Assembly: GCA_002336485.1 (NCBI GenBank)
Contig: DDCZ01000014.1
Span: 16,569 to 32,569 of the forward strand
Origin: Flavobacteriales bacterium UBA1993
Lineage (GTDB): Bacteria; Bacteroidota; Bacteroidia; Flavobacteriales_G; Salibacteraceae
Length of the DNA: 16,001 bases
Direction of reading: 5' to 3'
The position numbers and the translations under genes are program-made. Under the pieces are notes generated by a model. The model did not search any database, was not told where the DNA came from, and saw only the letters and a list, made by a program, of their open reading frames with translations. Shown piece after piece: positions 1 through 5,798 of the stretch (position 1 is its first letter; each line of letters opens with the position of its first letter).

Positions 1-22
1 ACTTCGCCGGAGCAAGCTCGGT
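1..22 (-). repeat. Partial extra copy of the tRNA-downstream spacer repeat
   Basis: The first 22 bases match, with one or two changes, the segment around 109-130 and again around 587-608 (core GGAGCAAGCTC). The match is cut by the window edge. It suggests the repeat family, and perhaps further tRNA units, continues to the left. Confidence 0.5.
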
Positions 23-29
23 TTTCGGG

Positions 30-180
30 TTATTTCATGATCCTGTCTTGTCCGAGAAGTGGATGGAGCCTAATTCGCTTCGCTCATTGGCCATTTTTCA
101 TTTCCGACTTCGCTGGAGCAAGCTCCGCTCGTAGAAATGAAAAAAGCCCTGTCGCTTTTGCGACAAGGCTTTATCATCTA
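30..180 (-). repeat. Duplicated tRNA 3' spacer, copy A
   Basis: This block aligns with 508-658 at an offset of 478. I count about 17 mismatches, mostly transitions, over the first 126 positions, so roughly 86 percent identity. It covers the sequence downstream of tRNA-Arg(TCG), including its terminator, and contains a short internal palindrome (GGAGC-AA-GCTCC). It has no credible coding content; the small open frame across it is built from spacer and tRNA. Confidence 0.8.
140..172 (-). terminator. Intrinsic terminator of tRNA-Arg(TCG)
   Basis: Read on the minus strand, a 13-bp stem (one G-U pair) with an AAAA loop is followed directly by six T. It lies about 10 nt after the tRNA 3' end and has the form of a rho-independent terminator. 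The second tRNA has a matching one with a different loop. Confidence 0.85.
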
Positions 181-181
181 G

Positions 182-255
182 TGACCCCGACAGGATTCAA
201 ACCTGTAACCCTCAGAGCCGAAATCTGATATTCTATTCAGTTGAACTACGGGGCC
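182..255 (-). tRNA. tRNA-Arg (anticodon TCG)
   Basis: A 74-nt cloverleaf can be drawn by hand. The acceptor stem is GGCCCCG/CGGGGTC with one G-U pair. The D arm is GTTC/GAAT, the anticodon stem TCAGA/TCTGA around loop TTTCGGC, the variable loop GGGTT, and the T stem ACAGG/CCTGT. The anticodon TCG (plus-strand 219-221) reads CGA. A20, an arginine identity base in E. coli, is present. No CCA is encoded. Two near-universal bases differ: D-loop position 19 is A rather than G, and T-loop position 56 is T rather than C, so the tertiary 19-56 pair could persist as A-U. All stems are intact, so I call it a gene rather than a pseudogene, though reduced function is possible. Copies of its 5' half lie just upstream. 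Confidence 0.88.
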
Positions 256-314
256 AATAAGGTGGTCCCGCGGTGAAACTAAATCTCAAATCTATTCAGT
301 TGAACTACGGGGCC
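256..314 (-). repeat. Foldback repeat of the tRNA-Arg 5' half, unit 1
   Basis: On the minus strand this begins at 314 with the same 5' sequence as the adjacent tRNA (GGCCCCGTAGTTCAACTGAA), including the unusual A19. It then passes through about 9 nt into an imperfect inverted copy of that sequence ending CGCGGGACC. The RNA could form a long hairpin of about 21 positions with four mismatches and two G-U pairs. T loop, T stem and anticodon are missing, so it is not a tRNA. Confidence 0.75.
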
Positions 315-373
315 AAAGAATGCAGACCCGCAGTTCAACTAAATCTTCACAAATGAAGTTGAACTACGGGGCC
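315..373 (-). repeat. Foldback repeat of the tRNA-Arg 5' half, unit 2
   Basis: A second unit lies exactly 59 bp from the first. On the minus strand it starts at 373 with GGCCCCGTAGTTCAACT and returns through an inverted copy, AGTTGAACTGCGGGTC. The possible stem has 16 positions with one mismatch and one U-G pair. The sequence between its start and the upstream TATATTTG box resembles the matching stretch before tRNA-Arg(ACG). This unit therefore sits where the tRNA gene itself would be expected. Confidence 0.75.
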
Positions 374-383
374 AATTCGGCTG

Positions 384-391
384 CAAATATA
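384..391 (-). promoter_or_regulatory. TAnnTTTG-type -7 box (TATATTTG) of the tRNA-Arg(TCG) unit
   Basis: On the minus strand TATATTTG is a perfect match to the Bacteroidota -7 consensus. It ends 10 nt before the first foldback unit. The ACG unit has TATCTTTG at the equivalent place, and the bases that follow (GC..CCGAATTGGCC) are also alike. I see no convincing -33 TTG at the usual distance. Confidence 0.5.
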
Positions 392-507
392 ATTTTCCAT
401 CAAACGATTATGAAGGTTTTTTCGGGCGGATGTGCTTGCGGCCTCTTTCTACGATTCCGGGACTCGAAATGCGGCTATTTTATATTGAAGGTGATGTGTG
501 ACTAGGA
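392..507. other. Non-coding spacer between the two tRNA units
   Basis: This lies between the promoter box of the TCG unit and the duplicated spacer of the ACG unit. I find no gene, strong hairpin or clear promoter. The overlapping short open frames on both strands run into tRNA or repeat sequence and are not credible. Confidence 0.5.
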
Positions 508-658
508 TTATTCCATGATCCTTTCTTATCCGAGGAGTGGATAAAGCCCAATTCGCTTCACTCACCGGACGTTTTCCATTTCTGACTTTGCTGGAGCAAG
601 CTCGGCTCGTAGAAATGAAAAAAGCCCCGTCGCATTGCGACAAGGCTTTATCATCTAG
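508..658 (-). repeat. Duplicated tRNA 3' spacer, copy B
   Basis: This is the counterpart of 30-180, downstream of tRNA-Arg(ACG). The segment GAGCAAGCTC followed by GTAGAAATGAAAAAAGCC is nearly unchanged between copies. The spacer is better conserved than the anticodon arms of the two tRNAs, which points to spacer homogenisation or a repeat family carried beside tRNA genes. Confidence 0.8.
618..649 (-). terminator. Intrinsic terminator of tRNA-Arg(ACG)
   Basis: On the minus strand there is a stem of about 13 bp, with two G-U pairs and a short AAT loop, followed by six T. It begins about 9 nt after the tRNA 3' end. Confidence 0.85.
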
Positions 659-732
659 TGACCTCGGCAGGATTCGAACCTGCAACCTCTTGATTCGTAG
701 TCAAGGACTCTATCCAGTTAAGCTACGAGGCC
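659..732 (-). tRNA. tRNA-Arg (anticodon ACG)
   Basis: A canonical 74-nt cloverleaf. The acceptor stem is GGCCTCG/CGAGGTC, the D loop AACTGGATA has G18, G19 and A20, and the anticodon stem is CTTGA/TCAAG around loop CTACGAA. The T arm is GCAGG-TTCGAAT-CCTGC. The anticodon ACG (plus-strand 696-698) is normally edited to ICG by TadA and then reads CGU, CGC and CGA. It overlaps in decoding with the TCG tRNA nearby. No CCA is encoded. Confidence 0.95.
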
Positions 733-743
733 AATTCGGGCGG

Positions 744-751
744 CAAAGATA
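744..751 (-). promoter_or_regulatory. TAnnTTTG-type -7 box (TATCTTTG) of tRNA-Arg(ACG)
   Basis: On the minus strand TATCTTTG fits the Bacteroidota -7 consensus exactly and ends 11 nt before the tRNA 5' end. That spacing would give a very short leader. No clear -33 element is seen. Confidence 0.5.
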
Positions 752-814
752 ACTGAATAACTCACTTTAAAAAGGCATGATTTCGGTCGATTCTTCAAAA
801 CGCTTTCTAATATT

Positions 815-825
815 TGTGTGACACA
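815..825. promoter_or_regulatory. Inverted repeat TGTGT-G-ACACA before the WYL gene
   Basis: A perfect 5-bp inverted repeat with a one-base centre, 11 bp before the start codon of the WYL regulator. It overlaps a degenerate AATATTTG box (one mismatch to TAnnTTTG). The position would suit an autoregulatory operator. It is short, so chance is possible. Confidence 0.3.
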
Positions 826-836
826 TATATATAGGT

Positions 837-1856
837 ATGCCCGCTAACAAATTTGCACTTCTCAGATATCGAATAATTGATCGCTCTATTCGCAATAGAG
901 GAAGTAAAGCCTATCCATCAAAAGAAGACCTTAGATATGCTTGTGAAGAAGCGCTTTATGGCAGCGATGGTGAGCATATATCCATGTCCACCATCGACAA
1001 GGATATTTGGGCCATGCGCAACGAAGGTGAGCTTGGATACTACGCCCCGATTAAGTTTAGCAAGGACCATGGTGGGTATTTTTACGAGGATCCGGAATAC
1101 ACCATCGCAGAGCTTCCATTAAACGAAGATGATTTAAGCGCCATTCGCGCAGCAGCAGAGACGCTCTTTCAATTTCGTGAAATACCTCTATTCAAGCAAT
1201 TCGATTCGGCCATTGAGAAAATATTGGATCGAATGAAGATTTCGGCAGGAGATGTAGAAAAAAAGGAAAACGAGGTAATCCAGTTTGAAAAACTCGGGTC
1301 ATATAAGGGAAGTGAGTTTTTGAGCAATCTGTTCGACGCATGCACACATAAGAAGGTAACTTCAATAACGTACCAAAAGTTTCAAACAGAGGAGGTGAAG
1401 AGCTACACGTTTCACCCATATATATTAAAGGAATATCGCAGTCGATGGTATGTGATTGGATACGATATCAATACTCAAACGCACAAGACTTTTGCGCTTG
1501 ATCGAATAAAGAAGGTTGTCGTGGGTGAGCATAAATTTGTGGTGGATGCAGCGTTTGACTCAAAGTCATTCTTTGAATATGCGCTTGGAATCACTGTAAC
1601 AAATGATCAACCTCAGGAAATTGTTCTCGAATTTCAACCAAATCTGGCTCCTTATGTTCAATCTCAACCAATTCATCACAGTCAAAAAATTATTGAACAG
1701 TCAAATTCGTATTCCAGAGTGTCAATAAAAGTAATCGTCACTGTAGAGTTGATTACGACAATTCTGGGTTTCGGAGATGGGGTTAAAGTAGTGTCTCCTA
1801 GCGCGTTGAAGGAGCAGGTGAAGCGAACGCTGAATTCCTGCATCTCGCAGTACTAA
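837..1856 (+). CDS. WYL-domain transcriptional regulator
   Basis: A 339-residue protein of the common bacterial WYL regulator layout. Residues about 1-80 form a basic, helical, winged-helix-like DNA-binding region, including the stretch MSTIDKDIWAMRNEGEL. About 90-150 is a helical linker. The WYL domain covers about 160-235, with the core RSRWYVIGYD at 201-210 (W-Y-V for the namesake W-Y-L) and FALDRI at 219-224. The C-terminal part (about 258-339) matches the WCX-type extension. In known proteins the WYL domain senses nucleic acid or nucleotide ligands and controls stress or anti-phage loci (DriD, PafBC, BrxR and CapW types). No target operon lies beside it: minus-strand tRNAs are upstream and dnaA is 327 bp downstream. 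The family call is firm; the regulon is unknown. Confidence 0.88.
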   Translation: MPANKFALLRYRIIDRSIRNRGSKAYPSKEDLRYACEEALYGSDGEHISMSTIDKDIWAMRNEGELGYYAPIKFSKDHGGYFYEDPEYTIAELPLNEDDLSAIRAAAETLFQFREIPLFKQFDSAIEKILDRMKISAGDVEKKENEVIQFEKLGSYKGSEFLSNLFDACTHKKVTSITYQKFQTEEVKSYTFHPYILKEYRSRWYVIGYDINTQTHKTFALDRIKKVVVGEHKFVVDAAFDSKSFFEYALGITVTNDQPQEIVLEFQPNLAPYVQSQPIHHSQKIIEQSNSYSRVSIKVIVTVELITTILGFGDGVKVVSPSALKEQVKRTLNSCISQY

Positions 1857-1891
1857 ATTCTCATCCTATTTCATTGATCTAAACTTTGAGT

Positions 1892-1909
1892 ATAGATAGG
1901 TCTATCTAT
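1892..1909. repeat. Perfect inverted repeat ATAGATAG-GT-CTATCTAT
   Basis: Two 8-bp arms separated by GT, starting 36 bp after the WYL stop codon. No T run follows, so it is a poor terminator. Its symmetry is compatible with a dimeric regulator site or an mRNA 3'-end hairpin. Confidence 0.5.
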
Positions 1910-2000
1910 TCGCTTGACAGTCAGGTTTGTTATCAGAATGCGCAGGTCCCTTAAATCGAACCAGACCAGAATTGACGCGGATTCCAAGCATTTTTGCTAA

Positions 2001-2009
2001 TGTGGATTA
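2001..2009 (-). promoter_or_regulatory. DnaA-box-like 9-mer
   Basis: The minus strand reads TAATCCACA, one mismatch from the consensus TTATCCACA. It lies 175 bp before dnaA and about 40 bp from a T-rich stretch. A single near-match can occur by chance, but autoregulatory DnaA boxes before dnaA are common. Confidence 0.35.
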
Positions 2010-2183
2010 CCAAGTAAAACATTTCAGATAATCAAGGGGTAAATCGTTTTTTTATTACTTTTTTTTAGTCAATATTTGCTCCTTCAAACAAGGCACTGTT
2101 GGTAAGTTGCTGAAACGTTTGAATAACCCTAAAATTGAAGTTGACGTGTACATCTTGTATGTGTGCGTCTAATACCGCATTAA

Positions 2184-3614
2184 ATGAGTAAAAACCACGA
2201 AGAAGTCTGGAGCCGATGCCTTGAAATCATCCGTGATAATGTAAGTCTACAAAGCTTTAAAACTTGGTTTGATCCAATAAAGCCAATTAAGGTTTCTGAT
2301 GATACGTTAACGATTCAGGTGCCAAGCCAGTTTTTCTACGAATGGTTGGAGGAACACTATATCAGCCTTCTAAAGAAAACAGTCAAGAAAGAACTAGGGC
2401 CTGAAGGACGGTTGGAGTATAGCATCGTTATGGAGAATAACCACACAACGTCGAAACCTTATACTGTTCGCATACCAACATCGAATATTAGTACTGTGAA
2501 GAACCCGTCGGTTAGTATGCCAATCGACATTGGGAGTAAGACCATTCGAAACCCATTCATTATTCCTGGGCTTAAGAAGGTTGTCGTTGACTCGCAGCTA
2601 AACCCGAATTATTCCTTTGAAAATTTTGTGGAAGGAGATTGCAACCGATTGGCAAGATCTGCTGGTTTTGCTGTTGCGCAAAAACCAGGTGGAACGTCAT
2701 TCAATCCACTTCTTATATATGGAAATGTAGGTCTTGGTAAAACACACCTTTCGCATGCCATCGGAATTGAGATAAAGAAGAACCATCCAAACAAGACAGT
2801 ACTTTACGTTTCATCTGAAAAATTCACCCATCAGTTTATTGATGCGGTTCGAAACAACAACACCAACGACTTTGTACACTTCTATCAAATGATCGATGTA
2901 TTGATCATTGACGACGTGCAGTTTATGGCAGGAAAAGAAAAGACACAAGATGTCTTCTTTACGGTATTCAACCACCTCCACCAAACAGGCAAGCAAATCG
3001 TATTGACAAGTGATAAACCACCTGTAGAAATGCAGGGAATGGAGCAGCGTCTGTTAAGCAGATTCAAATGGGGCTTAAGTGCAGATCTTCAGATTCCTGG
3101 ACTTGAAGCTCGAATTGCCATCCTAGAAAAGAAGATGTACATAGAGGGAATCGAGTTGCCAAAAGAGGTGATCGAATACCTAGCATACAGCATTACCACC
3201 AACATTAGAGAACTTGAAGGAGCTTTAATATCTCTTATTGCTCAAGCTTCGCTGAATAAGAAGGCAATTACGCTTGATTTGGCCAAGCAGATGATCGACA
3301 AGTTTGTTCGAAATACCGCGAGAGAAGTTTCCATCGACTACATTCAAAAAGTAGTTTGTGACTATTTCGATCTTCCTATAGAGCTTATGAAGTCGAAAAC
3401 GAGAAAGCGTGAAGTGGTGCAGGCCCGTCAGATAGCTATGTACTTTGCTAAGCAGCTTACAAAAGCTTCATTGGCAAGTATTGGCGCACATTGTGGAGGT
3501 AAAGACCACGCAACTGTCCTTCATGCTTGCAAGACGGTCAACAATCTTATGGAAACCGATAAGCGATTCAGAAGCTATATCAGCGACCTAGAGAAAAAGA
3601 TGGCAATCCAATAG
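2184..3614 (+). CDS. dnaA: Chromosomal replication initiator protein DnaA
   Basis: At 476 residues this is the usual size for DnaA, the AAA+ initiator that binds DnaA boxes, opens oriC and loads the helicase. Domain I (about 1-85) begins with VWSRCLEIIRDNVSLQSFKTWF, split here as VWSRCLEIIRD and NVSLQSFKTWF. A variable linker follows (about 86-138). The AAA+ core has Walker A GNVGLGKT (180-187), Walker B LIIDDVQF (240-247), sensor I LTSDKPP (274-280), the arginine-finger motif RLLSRFKWGL (289-298) and sensor II TTNIRELEGAL (338-348). Domain IV (about 385-476) carries the helix-turn-helix and signature GGKDHATVLHACK (438-450). All catalytic and binding motifs are intact. The start matches the normal N-terminus. 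A probable terminator follows about 20 bp after the stop. Confidence 0.98.
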   Translation: MSKNHEEVWSRCLEIIRDNVSLQSFKTWFDPIKPIKVSDDTLTIQVPSQFFYEWLEEHYISLLKKTVKKELGPEGRLEYSIVMENNHTTSKPYTVRIPTSNISTVKNPSVSMPIDIGSKTIRNPFIIPGLKKVVVDSQLNPNYSFENFVEGDCNRLARSAGFAVAQKPGGTSFNPLLIYGNVGLGKTHLSHAIGIEIKKNHPNKTVLYVSSEKFTHQFIDAVRNNNTNDFVHFYQMIDVLIIDDVQFMAGKEKTQDVFFTVFNHLHQTGKQIVLTSDKPPVEMQGMEQRLLSRFKWGLSADLQIPGLEARIAILEKKMYIEGIELPKEVIEYLAYSITTNIRELEGALISLIAQASLNKKAITLDLAKQMIDKFVRNTAREVSIDYIQKVVCDYFDLPIELMKSKTRKREVVQARQIAMYFAKQLTKASLASIGAHCGGKDHATVLHACKTVNNLMETDKRFRSYISDLEKKMAIQ

Positions 3615-3635
3615 CATATATCAACTACAAAATTT

Positions 3636-3667
3636 GCCCATCAATTCACTTTGCTGGGCTTTTTTTT
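3636..3667 (+). terminator. Probable intrinsic terminator after dnaA
   Basis: A GCCCA/TGGGC stem with a 14-nt loop is followed by eight T. The stem is short and the loop long, but the U run is strong and the place, between the dnaA stop and the next start codon, is right. Confidence 0.5.
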
Positions 3668-3675
3668 GACCTGAA

Positions 3676-4146
3676 ATGAAGCCAAAAAGAATCCTGTTTG
3701 TATGTCTCGGAAACATCTGTCGTTCGCCAATGGCCGAGGGTGTTTTTCGTGATAAAGCGCAAGAATTAGGATTGGACATTGAGTTCGATTCATGTGGCAC
3801 TGGAGATTGGCATGTAGGCGATGAACCTGACAGAAGGGCGCAGGAGTGTATGAAAAGGCATGGAAGTGATATCAGCGATCTGAGGGGCAGGCAATTTGGT
3901 CCCAGTGACTTTGAGTCTTTCGATCTCATTTTTACCATGGATGAGTCTAATCATGAAAATGTGATGAAGCTGGATACAAACAATGTGTATTCATCAAAGG
4001 TTAAAATGCTCTTAAATGAGGTGAATCACGGATCAAATGATTCCGTGCCCGATCCGTATTTTGGTGGCGATCAGGGATTCGACGCTGTCCATGCAATGAT
4101 TTCAGTGGCAGCTGACAACGTTTTGAAACGTATACGCCATGAGTAA
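3676..4146 (+). CDS. Low-molecular-weight protein tyrosine phosphatase
   Basis: This 156-residue protein has the standard family length. The phosphate-binding loop C-L-G-N-I-C-R-S sits at residues 10-17, giving nucleophile Cys10 and phosphate-binding Arg16. The second loop cysteine, Cys15, corresponds to the redox-protective cysteine known in the family. The general acid is probably Asp126 in VPDPYFGG (124-131). The enzyme hydrolyses phosphotyrosine, or phosphoarginine in some bacterial members, in the cytoplasm; the substrate here is unknown. The gene starts 8 nt after the T run following dnaA. It ends in ATGAGTAA, where the next gene starts inside its 3' end, so the two are probably translationally coupled. 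No tyrosine kinase gene is in the window. Confidence 0.93.
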   Translation: MKPKRILFVCLGNICRSPMAEGVFRDKAQELGLDIEFDSCGTGDWHVGDEPDRRAQECMKRHGSDISDLRGRQFGPSDFESFDLIFTMDESNHENVMKLDTNNVYSSKVKMLLNEVNHGSNDSVPDPYFGGDQGFDAVHAMISVAADNVLKRIRHE

Positions 4147-4858
4147 AGGACAATTGGTACTAATCCCAAGTGCTCTCAGCGCTAATAAGCCGAGACAATA
4201 TTTGCCGGAGCGTAGCTTGGAGTGGATTTTTGATTTGACACATTTCATTGCCGAACGATCGAAGACAGCACGTCAATTTTTGAAAAGCCTGGACTTTCCT
4301 AAGCCCATGAGCGAAATTCATGTAGTTGAGTTACACAAACATCAAGAGGAAGACTACAATGAGCTGCTTCAACCATGTTTAGAGGGGATTAACGTCGGCC
4401 TCCTTTCAGAGGCAGGTGTTCCAGGTGTTGCAGACCCGGGTGGTGGAGTAGTGCGAGCTGCACATGATTTGGGAATTGATGTTGTTCCTCTAATTGGCCC
4501 ATCATCGCTGTTGCTTGCCTTGATGGCCTCAGGAATGAATGGTCAAAAGTTCACCTTTCACGGGTATTTGCCGAAGGATGATAAATCCTTGCACAAGGCG
4601 CTCACTCAAATGGAGGGGGAATCGAGAAGAGAGAACACAACGCACATGTTTATCGAAACGCCCTTTCGCAATCAAAAACTACATGCTACTCTTTTGAAAG
4701 TTCTATCCTCTGATACACGCTTGTCTGTTTCCGTTGAATTAACCTCAAATAACGAGGTGAATCGAAGTAAATCGATTCAAGAATGGAAAAAAATAAAAAT
4801 AAATCTCGACAAGAAACCCACGGTATTCCTCATTTATTCGGGTGAAAAGGTGAAATAA
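4139..4858 (+). CDS. RsmI-like tetrapyrrole-methylase-fold SAM methyltransferase
   Basis: A 239-residue protein related to 16S rRNA (cytidine-2'-O)-methyltransferase RsmI. The recognisable block is LLSEAGVPGVADPGG (88-102), then GIDVVPLIGPSS (112-123), a SAM-site loop, and FHGYLPKD (140-147). TTHMFIETPFRN (167-178) also matches the family. The N-terminus differs from typical RsmI: VLIPSALS replaces the usual G-T-P-I-G-N-L pattern, and the protein lacks the roughly 40-residue C-terminal extension of RsmI (about 275-290 residues). It therefore belongs to a shorter, diverged branch whose target may not be the RsmI cytidine. It overlaps the phosphatase gene by 8 bp. The fold is confident; the substrate is not. 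Confidence 0.88.
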   Translation: MSKGQLVLIPSALSANKPRQYLPERSLEWIFDLTHFIAERSKTARQFLKSLDFPKPMSEIHVVELHKHQEEDYNELLQPCLEGINVGLLSEAGVPGVADPGGGVVRAAHDLGIDVVPLIGPSSLLLALMASGMNGQKFTFHGYLPKDDKSLHKALTQMEGESRRENTTHMFIETPFRNQKLHATLLKVLSSDTRLSVSVELTSNNEVNRSKSIQEWKKIKINLDKKPTVFLIYSGEKVK

Positions 4859-4929
4859 TTTCACAACGTAAATAGATTACATCGCTGGCGTTGAGTTTTG
4901 ATCTCAGAAACAATTAAACATCTGAAATC

Positions 4930-5631
4930 ATGAGCGCTAACGAATTAAACATCTTTCTAAATTCATTTCATAGACCGGCTAATTATACAGATTCAGCGTG
5001 GCGTCAACTGCTAGATCAAAGCAGGGAGGTATGGAATCTCTTTCTTAGCGGAGAAGAATGGAAGGAGAAGCTTGATATTACGTGCAAGGAAGCATATTTA
5101 ATGCTGGTTGATAAGAATGGAGAGCTCATTATTAAGGATGATACCCTTCTTAACTATGTGCAAAATCAACATGTTACCTCATGGAAGAAGCGCCTTGAAG
5201 AAATCGCGTACAAAGCCATTCGAGATAAGAGATATCATATCGCCGAACGATACTTTGGTAAGTTGATAAAGCTCGATGCCTCCAATGCGATGCATTATTA
5301 TCGCCGTGCACTTATGCGATTGCAAGTCCTCAAGAATAAAGACGCCTTTAATGATCTGAACCAAGCAATTCGCATCAACCCGAACGTTGCGGTATTCTAT
5401 TTGAAACGTGCCGCTGCATACCGATTGTTGGATGTGGATCACAAGGCAATGGCTGACCTAAATAGTGCCATACGGTTAAACCCCAGCAGCGATGAGGCTT
5501 ATTCAACAAGAGGTAAGTTTCGCATGTCCCTTGGCGATCGAGCAGGGGGAAGGCTTGATATGTTGAGGGCGGAGGAAATTATCTCAAGAAACAGTGGTTC
5601 TGATTCCAACTCAATGAATCTTGCTGCCTAA
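4930..5631 (+). CDS. TPR-repeat protein of unknown function
   Basis: This 233-residue protein has no signal peptide or membrane segment and is probably cytoplasmic. Residues 1-85 form a mostly helical, unassigned region. About 86-221 carry some four tetratricopeptide units of 34 residues, with clear consensus pieces ALMRLQVLKNKDAFNDLNQA (127-146), FYLKRAAAYRLLDVDHKAM (156-174), LNSAIRLNPSSDEAYSTRG (177-195) and LGDRAGGRLDMLRA (201-214). TPR arrays are scaffolds for protein contacts; the partner is not evident. A 71-bp gap separates it from the methyltransferase gene and a strong terminator lies about 105 bp beyond its stop, so it may be the last gene of the phosphatase-methyltransferase unit or stand alone. 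Confidence 0.85.
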   Translation: MSANELNIFLNSFHRPANYTDSAWRQLLDQSREVWNLFLSGEEWKEKLDITCKEAYLMLVDKNGELIIKDDTLLNYVQNQHVTSWKKRLEEIAYKAIRDKRYHIAERYFGKLIKLDASNAMHYYRRALMRLQVLKNKDAFNDLNQAIRINPNVAVFYLKRAAAYRLLDVDHKAMADLNSAIRLNPSSDEAYSTRGKFRMSLGDRAGGRLDMLRAEEIISRNSGSDSNSMNLAA

Positions 5632-5736
5632 TGTGCTTCTACTAATCTAAGAGAGTCATACCCAAGCATCCAAAGCGACATTGATAAACACCGCGATTGT
5701 TACATAACTATGCACCAAGAGATGCTTATTGTTTCG

Positions 5737-5767
5737 AAAAAGGTCAACCAATGGTTGGCCTTTTTTT
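5737..5767 (+). terminator. Strong intrinsic terminator between the TPR gene and the MBOAT gene
   Basis: Five A precede an 8-bp stem GGTCAACC/GGTTGGCC (one G-U) with loop AAT, followed by seven T. The flanking A and T runs extend the stem and could make it work in both directions. The longest open frame of the next gene runs straight through it, an argument against the early start codons of that frame. Confidence 0.9.
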
Positions 5768-5798
5768 ATGCCCTAGATTCGCGTGCAAGTTCCAATCC

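Larger units (their letters stand above)
1857..2183. other. Non-coding region upstream of dnaA
   Basis: This 327-bp gap holds an 8-bp inverted repeat at 1892-1909, a DnaA-box-like 9-mer at 2001-2009, and a T-rich stretch at about 2047-2066. It must carry the dnaA promoter, but no full TAnnTTTG box is present. AATATTTG near 2072 has one mismatch, and TACATCTTG near 2149 has an extra base. I see no small gene and no convincing U-tract terminator for the WYL gene. Confidence 0.5.

Noticed and set aside
37..228. 63-codon open frame on the plus strand
   Set aside because: It runs through the repeated spacer, the terminator and the antisense of tRNA-Arg(TCG); its matching copy is not kept in frame as a protein.
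256..373. Possible CRISPR-like or integron attC array
   Set aside because: Only two units, 59 bp apart, with no spacer-repeat alternation, no cas genes and no integrase; the repeated part is plainly the tRNA 5' half.
182..376. att site of an integrative element at the tRNA
   Set aside because: The copied part is the tRNA 5' half in tandem, whereas integration usually duplicates the 3' half; no integrase gene is present.
449..685. 78-codon open frame on the minus strand starting MQVRILPRS
   Set aside because: Its start is the T arm of tRNA-Arg(ACG), followed by terminator and repeat; this is a typical spurious tRNA-derived frame.
3621..3938. 105-codon minus-strand frame opposite the phosphatase gene
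   Set aside because: It lies antisense to a well-conserved phosphatase and has no recognisable motif.
3676..5631. A new signalling or defence system formed by the phosphatase, methyltransferase and TPR genes
   Set aside because: No nuclease, sensor or effector domain is visible, and the first two are known house-keeping type families; adjacency alone does not support it.
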